Source: Candidatus Hadersleviella danica
GTDB lineage: Bacteria; Chloroflexota; Anaerolineae; Promineifilales; Promineifilaceae
Assembly (NCBI GenBank): GCA_016711405.1
Contig: JADJSZ010000005.1
Location: 62,001-126,000 of the forward strand
Direction: 5' to 3'
Length of the DNA: 64,000 nt
Under the pieces are notes generated by a model. It had not been told where the DNA came from. It did no database searches and saw only the letters and a program-made list of their open reading frames with translations. A program made the position numbers and the translations under genes. Every line of letters begins with the position of its first letter. Position 1 is the first letter of the stretch. Positions 17,310 through 27,024 of this stretch are shown piece by piece.

Positions 17310-18592
17310 ATGAGCAACCACGAACGAGATACAGTCATAGTCGGCGCGGCCAGAACGCCCGTCGGCCGTTTTCAAGGTGATTTAAGCAGTCTGACAGCCC
17401 CCCAACTCGGGGCGGCGGCCGTGCAAGAGGCCATCCGCCGCGCTGGCGTAGCCCCCGACACGGTTTACGAAGTCATTATGGGCCCCGTGCTCGGCGCAGG
17501 CGCGGGGCAAGCCCCCGGCCGGCAAGCCGCCCTTGGCGCGGGCTTACCCGATAGCGTCGGCGCGTTCACCGTCAACAAAGTGTGCGGCTCGGGTCTGAAG
17601 GCGGTGATGACGGCCGCCAACGCCATCGCCGCTGGCGAAGCCGATGTCTTTGTAGCGGGCGGCATGGAAAGCATGAGCAACGCCCCCTATCTGTTGCCCC
17701 AAGCCCGCCAAGGGGCACGTTACGGCCACACCGAAATGAAGGATGCCATTTTGCACGATGGCCTCTGGTGCGCCTTCCAAGATTGGGGCATGGGCAACGC
17801 GGCCGAATTTATCGCCCGCAAATTCGAGCTGACCCGCCATGAGCTAGACGAATTTGCCCTGCGGAGCCACGACCGCGCCGCCAGTGCCACAGCCAACGGC
17901 CGTTTTGCGGCCGAAATCGCCCCCATCACCATTAAAACCCGCAAAGGGCCACTCGTGGTGGACAAGGACGAATCCATCCGCGCCAGCTACGCCCACGACA
18001 CCTATGTGCTAGACACCACCCTCGAGCAGTTGGGCAACCCGCCCCGCTTTTGAGGCGGATGGGGTGGTCACGGCTGGCAACGCCCCGGCCTGAACGATGG
18101 CGCGGCGGCACTCGTGCTCACCAGCCGCGAGGAGCGCAACGGCAAGGGCTGACCCCCTTGGCACGGGTGGGGGGCTACACCCATGCGGCCGTGCCCCCGA
18201 GTGGATTTTTCTCCGCCCTCGCCAAAGCCATCCCCGCCTGCTGGCCAAACCGGGCTGGTCGCTGGATGAGGTGGACTTAATCGAGCTAAACGAGGCGTTT
18301 GCCGCGCAAGCGTTGGCCAACGGGCTGAAATGCAACAAAACGGCCATGCGTGGACTGGGAGAAGGTCAATGTCAATGGCGGCGCAGTCGCCCTTGGCCAC
18401 CCGATTGGCTTCCAGCGGGGCGCGGTGTTGGTGACCTTGCTCCACGCCTTGCAAGCCCGTGGCGGTTGTCGCGGCATCGCTTCCCCCCGCCTCGGCGGCG
18501 GCGAAGCGGTGGCCTTGGCCATCGAAATAGAATACTCTGTTATCCGTTACTCGTTATTGGTTATTGGCCCTCGAGTAACTAACCGTAAATAA
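17310..18592 (+). CDS. Acetyl-CoA C-acyltransferase (thiolase), multiply frameshifted
   Basis: The first 247 codons are clean thiolase: VIVGAARTPVGRFQGDLSSL, nucleophile Cys in FTVNKVCGSGLKAVM and AGGMESMSNAPYLLP. After LEQLGNPP the frame changes several times in 450 bp: FEADGVVTAGNAP, GLNDGAAALVLTS, then VDLIELNEAFAAQALANGL and NGGAVALGHPIG are each in different frames. The C-terminal catalytic-Cys motif reads SPRLGGGEAVALAI, so the usual Cys appears as Arg. The end runs into a GTTATTC repeat that supplies the stop. Expected role: acetoacetyl-CoA synthesis or beta-ketothiolysis. The dense lesions may be low-quality assembly or real decay. Confidence 0.8.
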
Positions 18593-18617
18593 CCAATAAC
18601 GAATAACGAGTACCCCT

Positions 18618-19847
18618 ATGATTGCCATTATCGGCGGCAGCCAGCAGGGGTTGATGACGGCCGAACCCTTGAGCCGAGCGACCGTCTCACCCCCTTGCAA
18701 ATCCATGTCTACGACAAATGCCCTCGTTCGGCCGCAAATTTTTGCTGGCCGGGCGCGGCGGCCTCAACCTGACCCACTCCGAACCACTCGAACCATTTTT
18801 GGCGCGGTACGGCGATAGACGGCCGTTAATTGAGCCGTGGATCCGCGCATTCTAGCCCGCCGAGGTGCGCCACCAGCCGACGAATTGGGCGCGGAAACAT
18901 TTATCGGCACCTCCGGGCGCGTCTTTCTAAGGCGTGGCGAAAGCCTCGCCCCTCCTACGGGCATGGCTCCAGCGGCTACAGGCGAATGGGGTCATATTTC
19001 ATCCTCGCCATGCGTGGCAGGGTTGGGGCGCAGATGGGGCGTTGCTGTTCGATGCGCCCGACGGCCGACACGCCATCACCCCCAACGCCACCGTGTTGGC
19101 CTGGGCGGCGGCAGTTGGGCGCGGCCTGGCCCGATGGGGCGTGGGTTCCGTGGCTGGTGGCCAAGGGCGTGCCCGTGCGCCGCTCCAGCCCGCCAATTGC
19201 GGCTTTGAGGTGGCGTGGAGCGACTATTTTCGCGGCCGTTTTGCGGGCGAACCGCTCAAGTCGGTCGCGCTTACTTTTGGCTCTTTCCAGCGGCAAGGGG
19301 AATTGGTGATTAGCGATTATGGGGTGGAGGGGAGCTTGGTGTATGCTGTTTCGGCGGCCGTGCGCGATGCGTTGTCAGCCGAGGGCACGGCCGTCATTCA
19401 CCTCGATTTAATCCCCCACCAAAGCAAGGCCGAATTGGCGCAGAAATTGGCTCGGCCGCGTGGCTCCCGCTCCCTCGCCAGCCATCTCAGCAGTCGCCTC
19501 AACCTCAAGGGGGTCAAGTTCGCCCTCCTGCGAGTGCCTCTCCCCGCCGTTTTGGATGACCCCTGCAATTGGCGGCGGCGATAAAGGCATTGCCCGTGGC
19601 TTTGGTCGCCCCTCGGCCGCTAGACGAGGCGATTAGCAGTGCGGGCGGCGTCGCCTTCGCCTCGCTCACCCCCCACCTGATGGTGCGCGACACCCCCGGC
19701 CTCTTTTGCGCGGGCGAAATGCTCGACTGGGAAGCCCCCACAGGTGGCTATTTGCTAACAGCTTGCATGGCCAGCGGCCGTATCGCCGCCCAAGGCGTGT
19801 TGGAGTGGTTATTGGTTAATGGTTATTCAATATTGAATAGCCAGTAA
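18618..19847 (+). CDS. HI0933-like flavoprotein (TIGR03862-type), multiply frameshifted
   Basis: Recognisable blocks in order but in three frames: IAIIGG plus GLMTAEPLS (FAD dinucleotide fold), PSFGRKFLLAGRGGLNLTHS (family signature), ADELGAETFIGTSGRVF, LLRAWLQRLQANGVIFHPRH, TPNATVLAW, QPANCGFEVAWSDYF and, at the end, DTPGLFCAGEMLDWEAPTGG followed by YLLTACMASGRIAA. These match a NAD(P)/FAD-dependent oxidoreductase family of unknown substrate. At least four indels are needed to restore about 400 aa. The last codons (LLVNGYSILNSQ) are encoded by a GTTATTC repeat. It follows the thiolase in the same direction and shares its damage. Confidence 0.75.
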
Positions 19848-19893
19848 CGAGTAACAAATAACGAATAACGAATAACAAATAACGAGTACCCCC

Positions 19894-21047
19894 ATGTCCC
19901 TCCGTAACCATTTCCTCCTCGACCCCAATGTCGTTTTCCTCAACCACGGCTCCTTTGGGGCTTGCCCCCGCCCTGTGTTCGAGGTGTACCAGCAATGGCA
20001 ACGCCAACTGGAACATCAGCCCGTCCAATTTTTAATGACGCGGGTGTTTGATGAGTTGCGCGTGGCACGGGAGGTGCTCGGCCGTTATGTCAACTGCTCG
20101 GCCGACGACCTCGCCTTTGTGACCAACGCCACCTCGGCCGTCAATCTCGTCGCCCGCAGTTTGCCGCTGGGGGCGGGGGATGAGGTGCTGGCCACCGATT
20201 TAGAATATGGGGCGTGTGACCACACATGGCAATTTCTCAGCCAAAAGCAGGGGTTTACTTACGTGCGCCAACACATCCCCTTGCCCGCGACCACGGCCGA
20301 AGCCATTGTGGCCGCGCTCTGGGCAGGGGTCACCCCGCGCACCAAAGTCATCTTCGTCAGCCACATCACCTCCGCCACCGCCCTGACCTTGCCCGTAGAA
20401 CTCATTTGCCAACGGGCACAGGCGGCGGGCATTCTGACCGTGGTGGATGGGGCGCACGCCGTAGGGCAAATTCCGCTCGATATGGCGGCCATCAATGCCG
20501 ATTTTTACACGAGTAACTGCCACAAATGGTTGTGCGCTCCCAAAGGGTCCGCCTTTTATACGCCCATCCCCGCGCCCAACACCTCATCGAACCATTGGTG
20601 GTGAGTTGGGGCTGGGGGCCAACCCGCCAATACAACTTTGGCTCCGATTTTCAGGATTATCTGATATGGGGGGGCACGGCCGATCCTTCCGCCTATCTCA
20701 CCATACCCGCCGCCATTGCTTTCCAAGCAGACCACAATTGGGCCGAGGTACGGCAAGATTGCCACGCCCTCGCTCGCCATGCGCTGGAAGCGGTGATGGA
20801 TTTGACAGATGAACGGCCGCTTTACCACCCCACCAGCGATTTTTATGCCCAAATGGCCAATCTGCCCCTACCGCCCATCGCCGACCCCGCCGCACTGAAG
20901 CACCGCTTGCTGGATCAATATCGCATTGAGATTCCGATTACGCAGTGGGGCGGCCGTGCTTTTGCCCGCATTTCAGTGCAGGGCTATACCACGGCCGAGG
21001 AGGTGGAGGTGTTAACGGCCGCGCTAGGCGAGATTTTGGGGCTGTAA
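19894..21047 (+). CDS. Class V aminotransferase, isopenicillin-N-epimerase-like (one frameshift)
   Basis: PLP enzyme of about 384 aa. The opening FLNHGSFGACPRPVFE is typical of the epimerase-like class V subgroup. FVTNATSAVNLVARSL binds the cofactor phosphate, TVVDGAHAVGQIPLD carries the Asp/His pair, and SNCHKWLCAPKG has the Schiff-base lysine. Just after it, one T is missing from TTTT at 20554-20557; restoring it gives GSAFLYAHPRAQHLIEPL in one frame through to ARISVQGYTTAEEVEVL. Members act as cysteine desulfurase-like, epimerase or lyase enzymes; the substrate is not predictable here. Confidence 0.88.
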
Positions 21048-21100
21048 GCCAGCGTGAGAGTGGGAGATTTAGAGATTGGGAGATAACGACCAGACAGGGG

Positions 21101-22062
21101 TGGTATAATCCCGCCCATTACACCCTGTTTTGGAGATTTTCCTTCTTCCTCAACCGCCTGCCCGATGCCGAAGGGTATGCCAGCTTCCTCAACCTCGTCC
21201 AAAACCACCACATCAGTGTGGATTACCTCGCCAACCTCTTCCTCGAAAGTGCCGAATTACAGCACCTCCAAGCAGAGCGCGACAAACCCGTTTTGGTGCA
21301 ACTCCCCCAAAATTACAAGCTCTATGTGCGGCTGATTGATCATTTTGTGGGCAAATCTATTGCCGATAGCAAACTATACGAACCCCATGTCACTCGTGCG
21401 TTAGAAGAATTGCTTAAACCAGAGATGCTCTTTTTAGACATCGGGGAATATCGGCTTCTTCTCCATGTTAGCTGGGGCGCTGGTTGGCCAAAGGACGGGT
21501 GCTGCTTTTGAACCGATGCCCGCCAATTGTGAGCTTTTCAGCCAAAGCATTGCCGTTAATGGCTTTGACCATGTGACGCTTTACCCGTATGCGGCGGCCG
21601 AAAAAGCGCAAACGTTCTCGCTCCACAACGTGGCCAAGAGCAGTAACAGCCGCATGGTCGAAGTCACGGCCGCAGATGCCACCCCGCTCATCATCGAAGC
21701 TGTGCGCTTGGACGATTTTCTGACCGATTTGCCCGCCCTGCATGTGGTGAAAATGGATATTGAGGGCGCCGAACCCCCGCGCTGTGGCAGGGATGCGCGG
21801 CCTCATCCAGCAATTAAGCCGACCATTGTGTTTGAGTATGCTCCCGACCTAATCGAAGTGACGAGTGGCAGTCGCCCAGTGGCCTTTTTGCAAGAAATTG
21901 CCGCAATGGGTTACACCCCACCATCTGCCCCACGATTTTCATGGTTCACTAAGCCAGCTCGTCCCCGCTGAAGCCGAAGCCCTCCACGCCCTTTGCGACC
22001 AGCTCCACTCTCTAGACCACATTGATATTTTGGCCATACCGAAAGTGGTTTCGGGAAAATAA
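21101..22062 (+). CDS. DUF4214-like / FkbM methyltransferase fusion (frameshifted, start unclear)
   Basis: Homology is visible from about 21101. RLPDAEGYASFLNLVQ and FLESAELQHL resemble the DUF4214 unit often fused to glycan-modifying enzymes; the FkbM methyltransferase core follows: LFLDIG, IGFFSMLAGALVGQ, AFEPMPANCELFSQSIAVN and VVKMDIEGAE. Frame changes occur near 21440, 21770 and 21915. No ATG, GTG or TTG precedes the homology in frame, so the start is lost to an indel or is CTG at 21125. The final codons (VVSGK) and stop come from a dispersed repeat. Expected role: SAM-dependent O-methylation, perhaps of a sugar. Confidence 0.75.
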
Positions 22063-22160
22063 TTATCCAAATGGATTAAAACCAGACACGAATAACACGA
22101 ATTCACGAAATTGATTAGGAGAAAATTCGTGTTATTCGTGAAATTCGTTTCTAAAAAACT
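22050..22160. repeat. Dispersed ~100-bp repeat, copy 1
   Basis: Contains hairpin-forming CACGAAT/ATTCGTG units and the core ATTAGGAGAAAATTCGTG. A diverged copy lies in reverse orientation at 62675-62766. It supplies the stop codon of the FkbM gene. Confidence 0.75.
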
Positions 22161-22175
22161 CGATTGAGTTGGGGA

Positions 22176-23254
22176 TTAGCAAGGCAACATGACGGTGAAT
22201 GTCGCGCCGCGAGAGGTGTTGTTTTGGGCGCGAATCCAGCCCTTATGTTCACGGACGATCTCGGCCGCGACAAACAACCCCAGCCCTGTCCCCTCACCCT
22301 TGGCTTTGGTCGTGTAAAATGGCTCAAAAATGGTATCCAACTCCGATTCTAAAATGCCCGTGCCTGTATCGCTGATGGCCACCGCCACCGCCGCCAACTC
22401 GGGCATGTTCCATGTTTTAAGCTGAACTTCGCCCCCGTGCGGCTGGAGTGCATCTCGCGCATTGGTCAGCAGGTTGATAAACACTTGCGTCATCTGGTTT
22501 GGGTCGCACACGGCCGGCTTCAGGTCACGCGCCAACTCCGTGGCCACTTTGACACCCCATTTGGTGCGAAACTGCTCCGAAAGCATGAGCAGAACATTGT
22601 CTACCACTTGGTTGAGATTGGTTTCTTGCAACAGATGGCCGCCACGGGCGTAGGTTTGCAAAATCTCCACCAATTTGGCCGCCCGCCAACCGCTCTTTCT
22701 ATCATTTCGGCATAGCGTTGCAACCGCTCGAGAGGCACATCATTTTGGCTCACCAGTTCGCGCAGGTTTTCGCAGGTGCTGGTGATAATGGCCAGTGGCG
22801 TGTTCAATTCGTGGGCAATGCTGAGGTGAGCGTGCCAATCCCCGCCAACCGTTGCTCCATCATTAGCGTATCTTTGGGGCCAAGGTGGGGATGGCGGAAA
22901 TAGAAACGAGGCGAATGTGTTGCCAAATAGCTCCGTGCTGGTCACGGTGATGGTGGTGGGGATGAGTCGGCCGTCGCTGTGCCGCAATTTGGTCGTGTAG
23001 CGGTGCGCTTGTCCCGCACTCAGAGCTGTCAGGGCGCACACGTCGTGTTCCAAAAACTCCTCGCAATAACGGCCGAGCAAATCACGCGGGGCAAAACCGA
23101 GAAGCATCTCGGCCGTGGCATTGGCAAAAATCACCCTGCCCGCTCTATCCATAATCACCTCGCCCTGATAAATACTCTGGGCAAGGGTTTGGGGGAGTTG
23201 TTGGCTCCCTGCAGAAGGGCATAAAGTAGGCATAAATTGCGCTGTTGTGACCAT
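22176..23254 (-). CDS. PAS-domain sensor histidine kinase (frameshifted)
   Basis: The N-terminal PAS reads GEVIMDRAGRVIFANATAEM and LGFAPRDLLGRYCEEF. The HisKA H-box is SIAHELNTPLAIITS; N-box INLLTNARDAL, G1 ISDTGTGI, F-box FEPFYTTKAKGEGTGLGL (with G2) close the HATPase. Frame changes lie near 22680 and around 22830-22900, where EQRLAGIGTLTSS and IAHELNTP are in different frames. After repair the protein is about 355 aa, soluble and without TM segments. No adjacent response regulator, so it is an orphan cytosolic kinase. Confidence 0.85.
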
Positions 23255-23404
23255 GCCTTTAGAATACGGTTCCCTCTCTTTAGTCCGTGCCAGCGTCGTA
23301 AATTCGCCGTGAACGGGGCGTGAAGGGGGGAGGGAGTTACTGGTTACTGGTTATTCGTTTACGCTCCCCCTCTCTTCCTCTCTTACTCTCCCTCTCCCCC
23401 ACCC

Positions 23405-24118
23405 ATGCTTGCCCTTTGCGTTACCTGCCTTGTAGACCAAGTTATGCCCGAAATCGGGGTGGCGGCCGTGCGCCTTCTGCGCCGCGCAGGGTTCGAGGTC
23501 GCCTTTCCCGACGGGCAAACCTGTTGCGGCCAGCCCCTTCTTCAACAGCGGCTTCCACGACGAAGCCCGCGAACTGGCCAAACGCACCATCCCCTCTTTG
23601 AGCCATACCAATTTGTCGTCCTGCCCAGCGGCTCCCGCGCCGCCATGATGCGCATCGAATACCCCCACCTCTTGGCCGACGACCCGCAGTGGCACGCCCG
23701 CGCCCAAATTTTGGCCAAAAAAGTGTATGAGTTGAGCGAATTTCTGGCGCAATTTGCCCCAGCATGGGAACCAAAAGAAGAGCTATCCCCCCTCACCTAC
23801 CACGATTCGTGCCACATGTGCCGCTTGCTGGGTGTGCGCGACCAGCCCCGCCAGCAGTTGCAACAGGCGGGCTACCCCATTCAAGAAATGGCCGAAGCGG
23901 ACCGGTGCTGTGGCTTTGGCGGCCTCTTCTCCGCCCGCCTGCCCGAAGTGGCCAACGCCATGAGTGGCGAAAAATTGCGCCAAGCGCAAGCCTCAGGCGC
24001 GGCCGTGTTGGCCACGGCCGACCCCGGCTGTCTGCTCCAACTGCGTGGCCTTTCCGCCTCGGCGGGGGGGATGCGCCTCGAACACATCGCCATTTTGCTC
24101 GAGGAGGCCACCCGATGA
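23405..24118 (+). CDS. lutA: Lactate utilisation protein LutA (Fe-S, CCG-domain)
   Basis: About 237 aa with two CCG (cysteine-rich) domains that bind an Fe-S cluster: QTCCGQP in the first and HDSCHMCRLLGV plus DRCCGFGGLFSARLP in the second. LutABC oxidises L-lactate to pyruvate. A short stretch (23536-23590) is read out of frame; the alternative frame there gives FFNSGFHDEARELAKRTIP, as in normal LutA, so two compensating indels are present. The start at ATG 23405 gives MLALCVTCLVDQ, a normal N-terminus. It overlaps lutB by 4 nt (ATGA). Confidence 0.92.
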   Translation: MLALCVTCLVDQVMPEIGVAAVRLLRRAGFEVAFPDGQTCCGQPLLQQRLPRRSPRTGQTHHPLFEPYQFVVLPSGSRAAMMRIEYPHLLADDPQWHARAQILAKKVYELSEFLAQFAPAWEPKEELSPLTYHDSCHMCRLLGVRDQPRQQLQQAGYPIQEMAEADRCCGFGGLFSARLPEVANAMSGEKLRQAQASGAAVLATADPGCLLQLRGLSASAGGMRLEHIAILLEEATR

Positions 24119-25552
24119 ACCAGCCCACCACCCCCACCACCCCTGTGAGTGTGGCCAATTTCCGCCACAGCGCCTTCATCGCCATCGAAGATGTGCGCCT
24201 GCAAAGTGCCATCGAAGGGGCGACGGGCAAATTCCGCCTCAGCCGCGAGGCGGCACTGGCCAAAATGCCCCTCGCGGAGTCACGGCGCGACCAACTCAAA
24301 GCGATTCGGGCGGAGACGCTGGCCAATTTGGATGTTTATTTGCGCCAATTTGAGCAACAAGCCACGGCCGCTGGGCGCATGTCCACTGGGCCGAAACGGC
24401 CGAACAAGCCCGCGACATCATCCTGCGCCTCGCCCAACAGCACAGGGGTCAGCCTTGTCACCAAGAGCAAATCAATGGTGACAGAGGAAATTCACCTCAA
24501 TACAGCCTTGGAAGAAGCGGGCATCCAGCCCGTGGAAACCGATTTGGGGGAGTGGATTATCCAGTTGGCGGACGAGCCGCCGTCGCACATTATCGGCCCC
24601 GCCATCCACAAAACGCGCCAGCAGGTAGCCGCCCTATTCAGCGAACAAGTCGGCCGTGAACTACCCGCCGACGACATCCCCCAACTGACGGCCGAGGCAC
24701 GGCGGCTGTTACGCCAAAAATTCTTGCAGGCGGGCATGGGCATCTCGGGCGGCAACATGCTCATCGCCGAAACGGGCACGCTGGTGCTTGTGGAAAACGA
24801 GGGCAACGCCCGCCTGACCACGAGTGCGCCCGCCGTGCATGTTGCCTTGGTGGGCATCGAAAAAATGGCCCGCACATGGGCGGATGCGGCCGTGTGGCTG
24901 TCCCTCCTCGCCCGCAGTGCCACTGGCCAGCCCATGTCCATCTACACCTCGTTCATCACTGGCCCTGTTCCGCGCGGCCGACCTCGACGAGTCGCAAGAA
25001 GTGCATTTTTGTTTGCTGGACAACGGCCGTCGCCAACTTTTGGGCACGCCGTATCAGGAAGCGTTGGAGTGCATCCGCTGTGGGGCGTGCCTGAATGCTT
25101 GCCCCGTGTATCGCGAGGCGGGCGGCCATGCTTATGGCTCTCCCTACAGCGGCCCCATCGGCGCGGTTATTTCGCCGCTGTTGTTCGGCAGAGATGAGTA
25201 TGAGGCGTTGCCCCATGCCAGTTCGCTGTGCGGGGCGTGCAAAGATGTGTGTCCTGTGCGGATTGATTTGCCGCGCATGTTGATTCAGTTGCGGGTGGAT
25301 GGGGTGCGGGCGGGGCGGCTCCCGTGGGCGGAGCGCACGGCTGAACGAGCGGTCGCCCGTTTGTTGCGTCGGCCGCGCCTATGGGCGGTGGCCACACGCT
25401 TGGGGCGGATTGGACAACGGCCGTTTGTGCAAAACGGCCGTCTTCGCCCCCCACGGGTGGATTTCGGCCGTGATTTGCCCCCGCTGGCGACCAAATCATT
25501 CAGCCAACTGTGGCAGGAAGGGTTGCAGGGGAGAAATAAAAGCGGACGGTGA
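24115..25552 (+). CDS. lutB: Lactate utilisation Fe-S protein LutB (frameshifted)
   Basis: Restored length is about 478 aa: an N-terminal LUD domain (SLVTKSKSMVTEEIHLNTAL, GISGGNMLIAETGTLVLVEN) and a C-terminal ferredoxin-like part with CIRCGACLNACPVYREAGGH and SLCGACKDVCPVRIDLP for two 4Fe-4S clusters. Frame changes lie near 24370-24440 (compensated) and about 24965, where SFITGP passes to LFRAADLDESQEVHF. GAGGAGG precedes the ATG, which overlaps the lutA stop. lutC is expected next but is displaced by an inserted gene pair. Role: electron transfer in the LutABC L-lactate dehydrogenase. Confidence 0.92.
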
Positions 25553-25666
25553 TAATCCCTTGACCCACGCCTAGAGTAACCCGTATCATCTCCGCTGGCG
25601 TCTACATGAGTAAGCAATTGTAAACTTATACCCAACTCAACGATTGTTAGGTCATTGCGAGTAACC

Positions 25667-26033
25667 ATGAGAGATGAGCTGAAGCCCAACAATTGGCGGA
25701 TGAAACCGCTCAAGCTGTGGAGTGGGTGGTCAGCAACCTTGTGGAGCAAACCTTAGCCCCTTTTCCCAGCCATCCCCAGCGGCCAGCCATGTTGCGGGAG
25801 ACGGCCGTCTTTGAGCGTCTCCATCCCCAGTTAACGATGGATTATTTGGGGCAATATGTAGCCATCACCAAAGGGAAGTTGGTAGACCACGATGCGGATG
25901 GGGTTGCCTTGCTCCACCGCATTCGGGAGGCTTATCCCAATCAGGTCGTTTTGTGTCGCAAGGTGGAGGAAACGGCCGCCATCGAGTTACATTTCCGCTC
26001 CCCCGTTTTGAGTATGAGCCACTTTCTGCTTGA
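25667..26033 (+). CDS. DUF5678-like small protein (start and end frameshifted)
   Basis: Core: FERLHPQLTMDYLGQYVAIT, KGKLVDHDADGVALLHRIRE and NQVVLCRKVEET, matching small DUF5678-type proteins (LxGxYVAI...GxLVDHDxD...LxxRI). One indel near the start joins ATG 25667 (MRDE) to AEAQQLADETAQAVEW; another near 26005 gives RFEYEPLSA and TGA at 26031. The repaired product is about 121 aa. It lies between lutB and lutC, immediately before a retropepsin-like gene. Such pairs are, as far as I recall, common in Cyanobacteria and Chloroflexota; the function is unknown. Confidence 0.7.
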
Positions 26034-26041
26034 GTATAGCG

Positions 26042-26397
26042 ATGCCTATTTGCCCGCCCGCCCCTGTGTTAGAGGTGGCCGTAGATGGCTACACACCCCT
26101 TGCCCCCCAACGCCTCATCGCTCTGCTAGATACAGGAGCTGATGGGACAATTTTACCTATCACTATTCTCAGGGCGGGGGCAAAATACACAAATAGTGTG
26201 CGAATGCGCGGTGTGACAGGCAATCGCCAATGGGTGGATAGATATAAAGTGCGCTTGCAAGTTGGGGGAGGTGGTGGTGCATGGCGTGGATGTTGTGGCA
26301 GGCCAGCGGCAGGGGAAGCTATCATCGGCCGTGATGTTCTCAATCACCTCAAACTCGTTTTAGATAGTCAGCCAACATGCTGGAATTACATTGGTAA
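26042..26397 (+). CDS. Clan AA (retropepsin-like) aspartic protease (frameshifted)
   Basis: MPICPPAPVLEVAVDG leads to ALLDTGADGTILP, the D-T-G-A active-site motif of retropepsins, then GVTGNRQWVDRYKVRLQV and GEAIIGRDVLNHLKLVLD, the conserved (I/L)IGRD-x-L second motif. Frame changes near 26270-26310 and 26370 are needed; the repaired end is ANMLELHW and TAA at 26395. About 118 aa, so it must dimerise like other single-lobe retropepsins. The ATG lies 8 nt after the DUF5678 stop, indicating one unit. Substrate unknown. Confidence 0.8.
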
Positions 26398-26411
26398 AGG
26401 GAGATGTGAAT

Positions 26412-26975
26412 ATGGCGCATCAATTTCCCCATCCCCTCGTCCAGCAATTTACGACAGCTCTCACGGCCGCTGGTGGCGAAGTTCATCACGCGGCCGATTG
26501 GTCGGCCGCGCTGGGGGTGTTGGATGGCTTGCTGGAGGCGTGGGGGGTGCAGAGCATCGTCATCAACCAAGAAGCACCGCTGGATGGGGTTGATTGGCTC
26601 GGCCGTTGGCCAACCCGTGCCTGCCATGTCGTCGGCCGCACGGTGGGCGATGTGCGGCAGGTGTGTGCCACGGCCGATGTAGGCCTGAGCGGGTGCGTGG
26701 TAGCCTTGGCCGAAACGGGCACAGTGGGGGTGGCCAGTGGCCCCAACCAGAGCCGTTTGGCAACGTTGTTGCCGCCGATTCATGTGGCACTGGTGGGGGC
26801 ACACCAGATAACGGCCGATTTGTTTAGTTGGGTGGCCAGCCGCTCATACGCCCCCCCGCCTGCCCACCTTGCCCTTATCAGTGGGCCGAGCAAAACGGCC
26901 GACATCGAGCAGGTGATGGCCGTGGGGGTGCATGGACCGAAGCGGTTTGTGGTGGTGGTGTGGGGCGATTCGTAA
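26412..26975 (+). CDS. lutC: Lactate utilisation protein LutC (LUD domain)
   Basis: 187 aa of a LUD domain: HHAADWSAALGVLDGLLEAW, ADVGLSGCVVALAETGTVGV and LISGPSKTADIEQVMAVGVH followed by GPKRFVVVVW. The motif SGPSKTADIE and the last block are LutC hallmarks. The frame is intact. I start it at ATG 26412 (MAHQFPH) with GGGAG upstream rather than the earlier TTG. Third gene of lutABC, separated from lutB by 860 bp containing the DUF5678-retropepsin pair. Confidence 0.92.
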   Translation: MAHQFPHPLVQQFTTALTAAGGEVHHAADWSAALGVLDGLLEAWGVQSIVINQEAPLDGVDWLGRWPTRACHVVGRTVGDVRQVCATADVGLSGCVVALAETGTVGVASGPNQSRLATLLPPIHVALVGAHQITADLFSWVASRSYAPPPAHLALISGPSKTADIEQVMAVGVHGPKRFVVVVWGDS

Positions 26976-27024
26976 TCCAGTTTGTACACCCCTCCACCCT
27001 CAACCGAGACAGGAGATAAACCTG

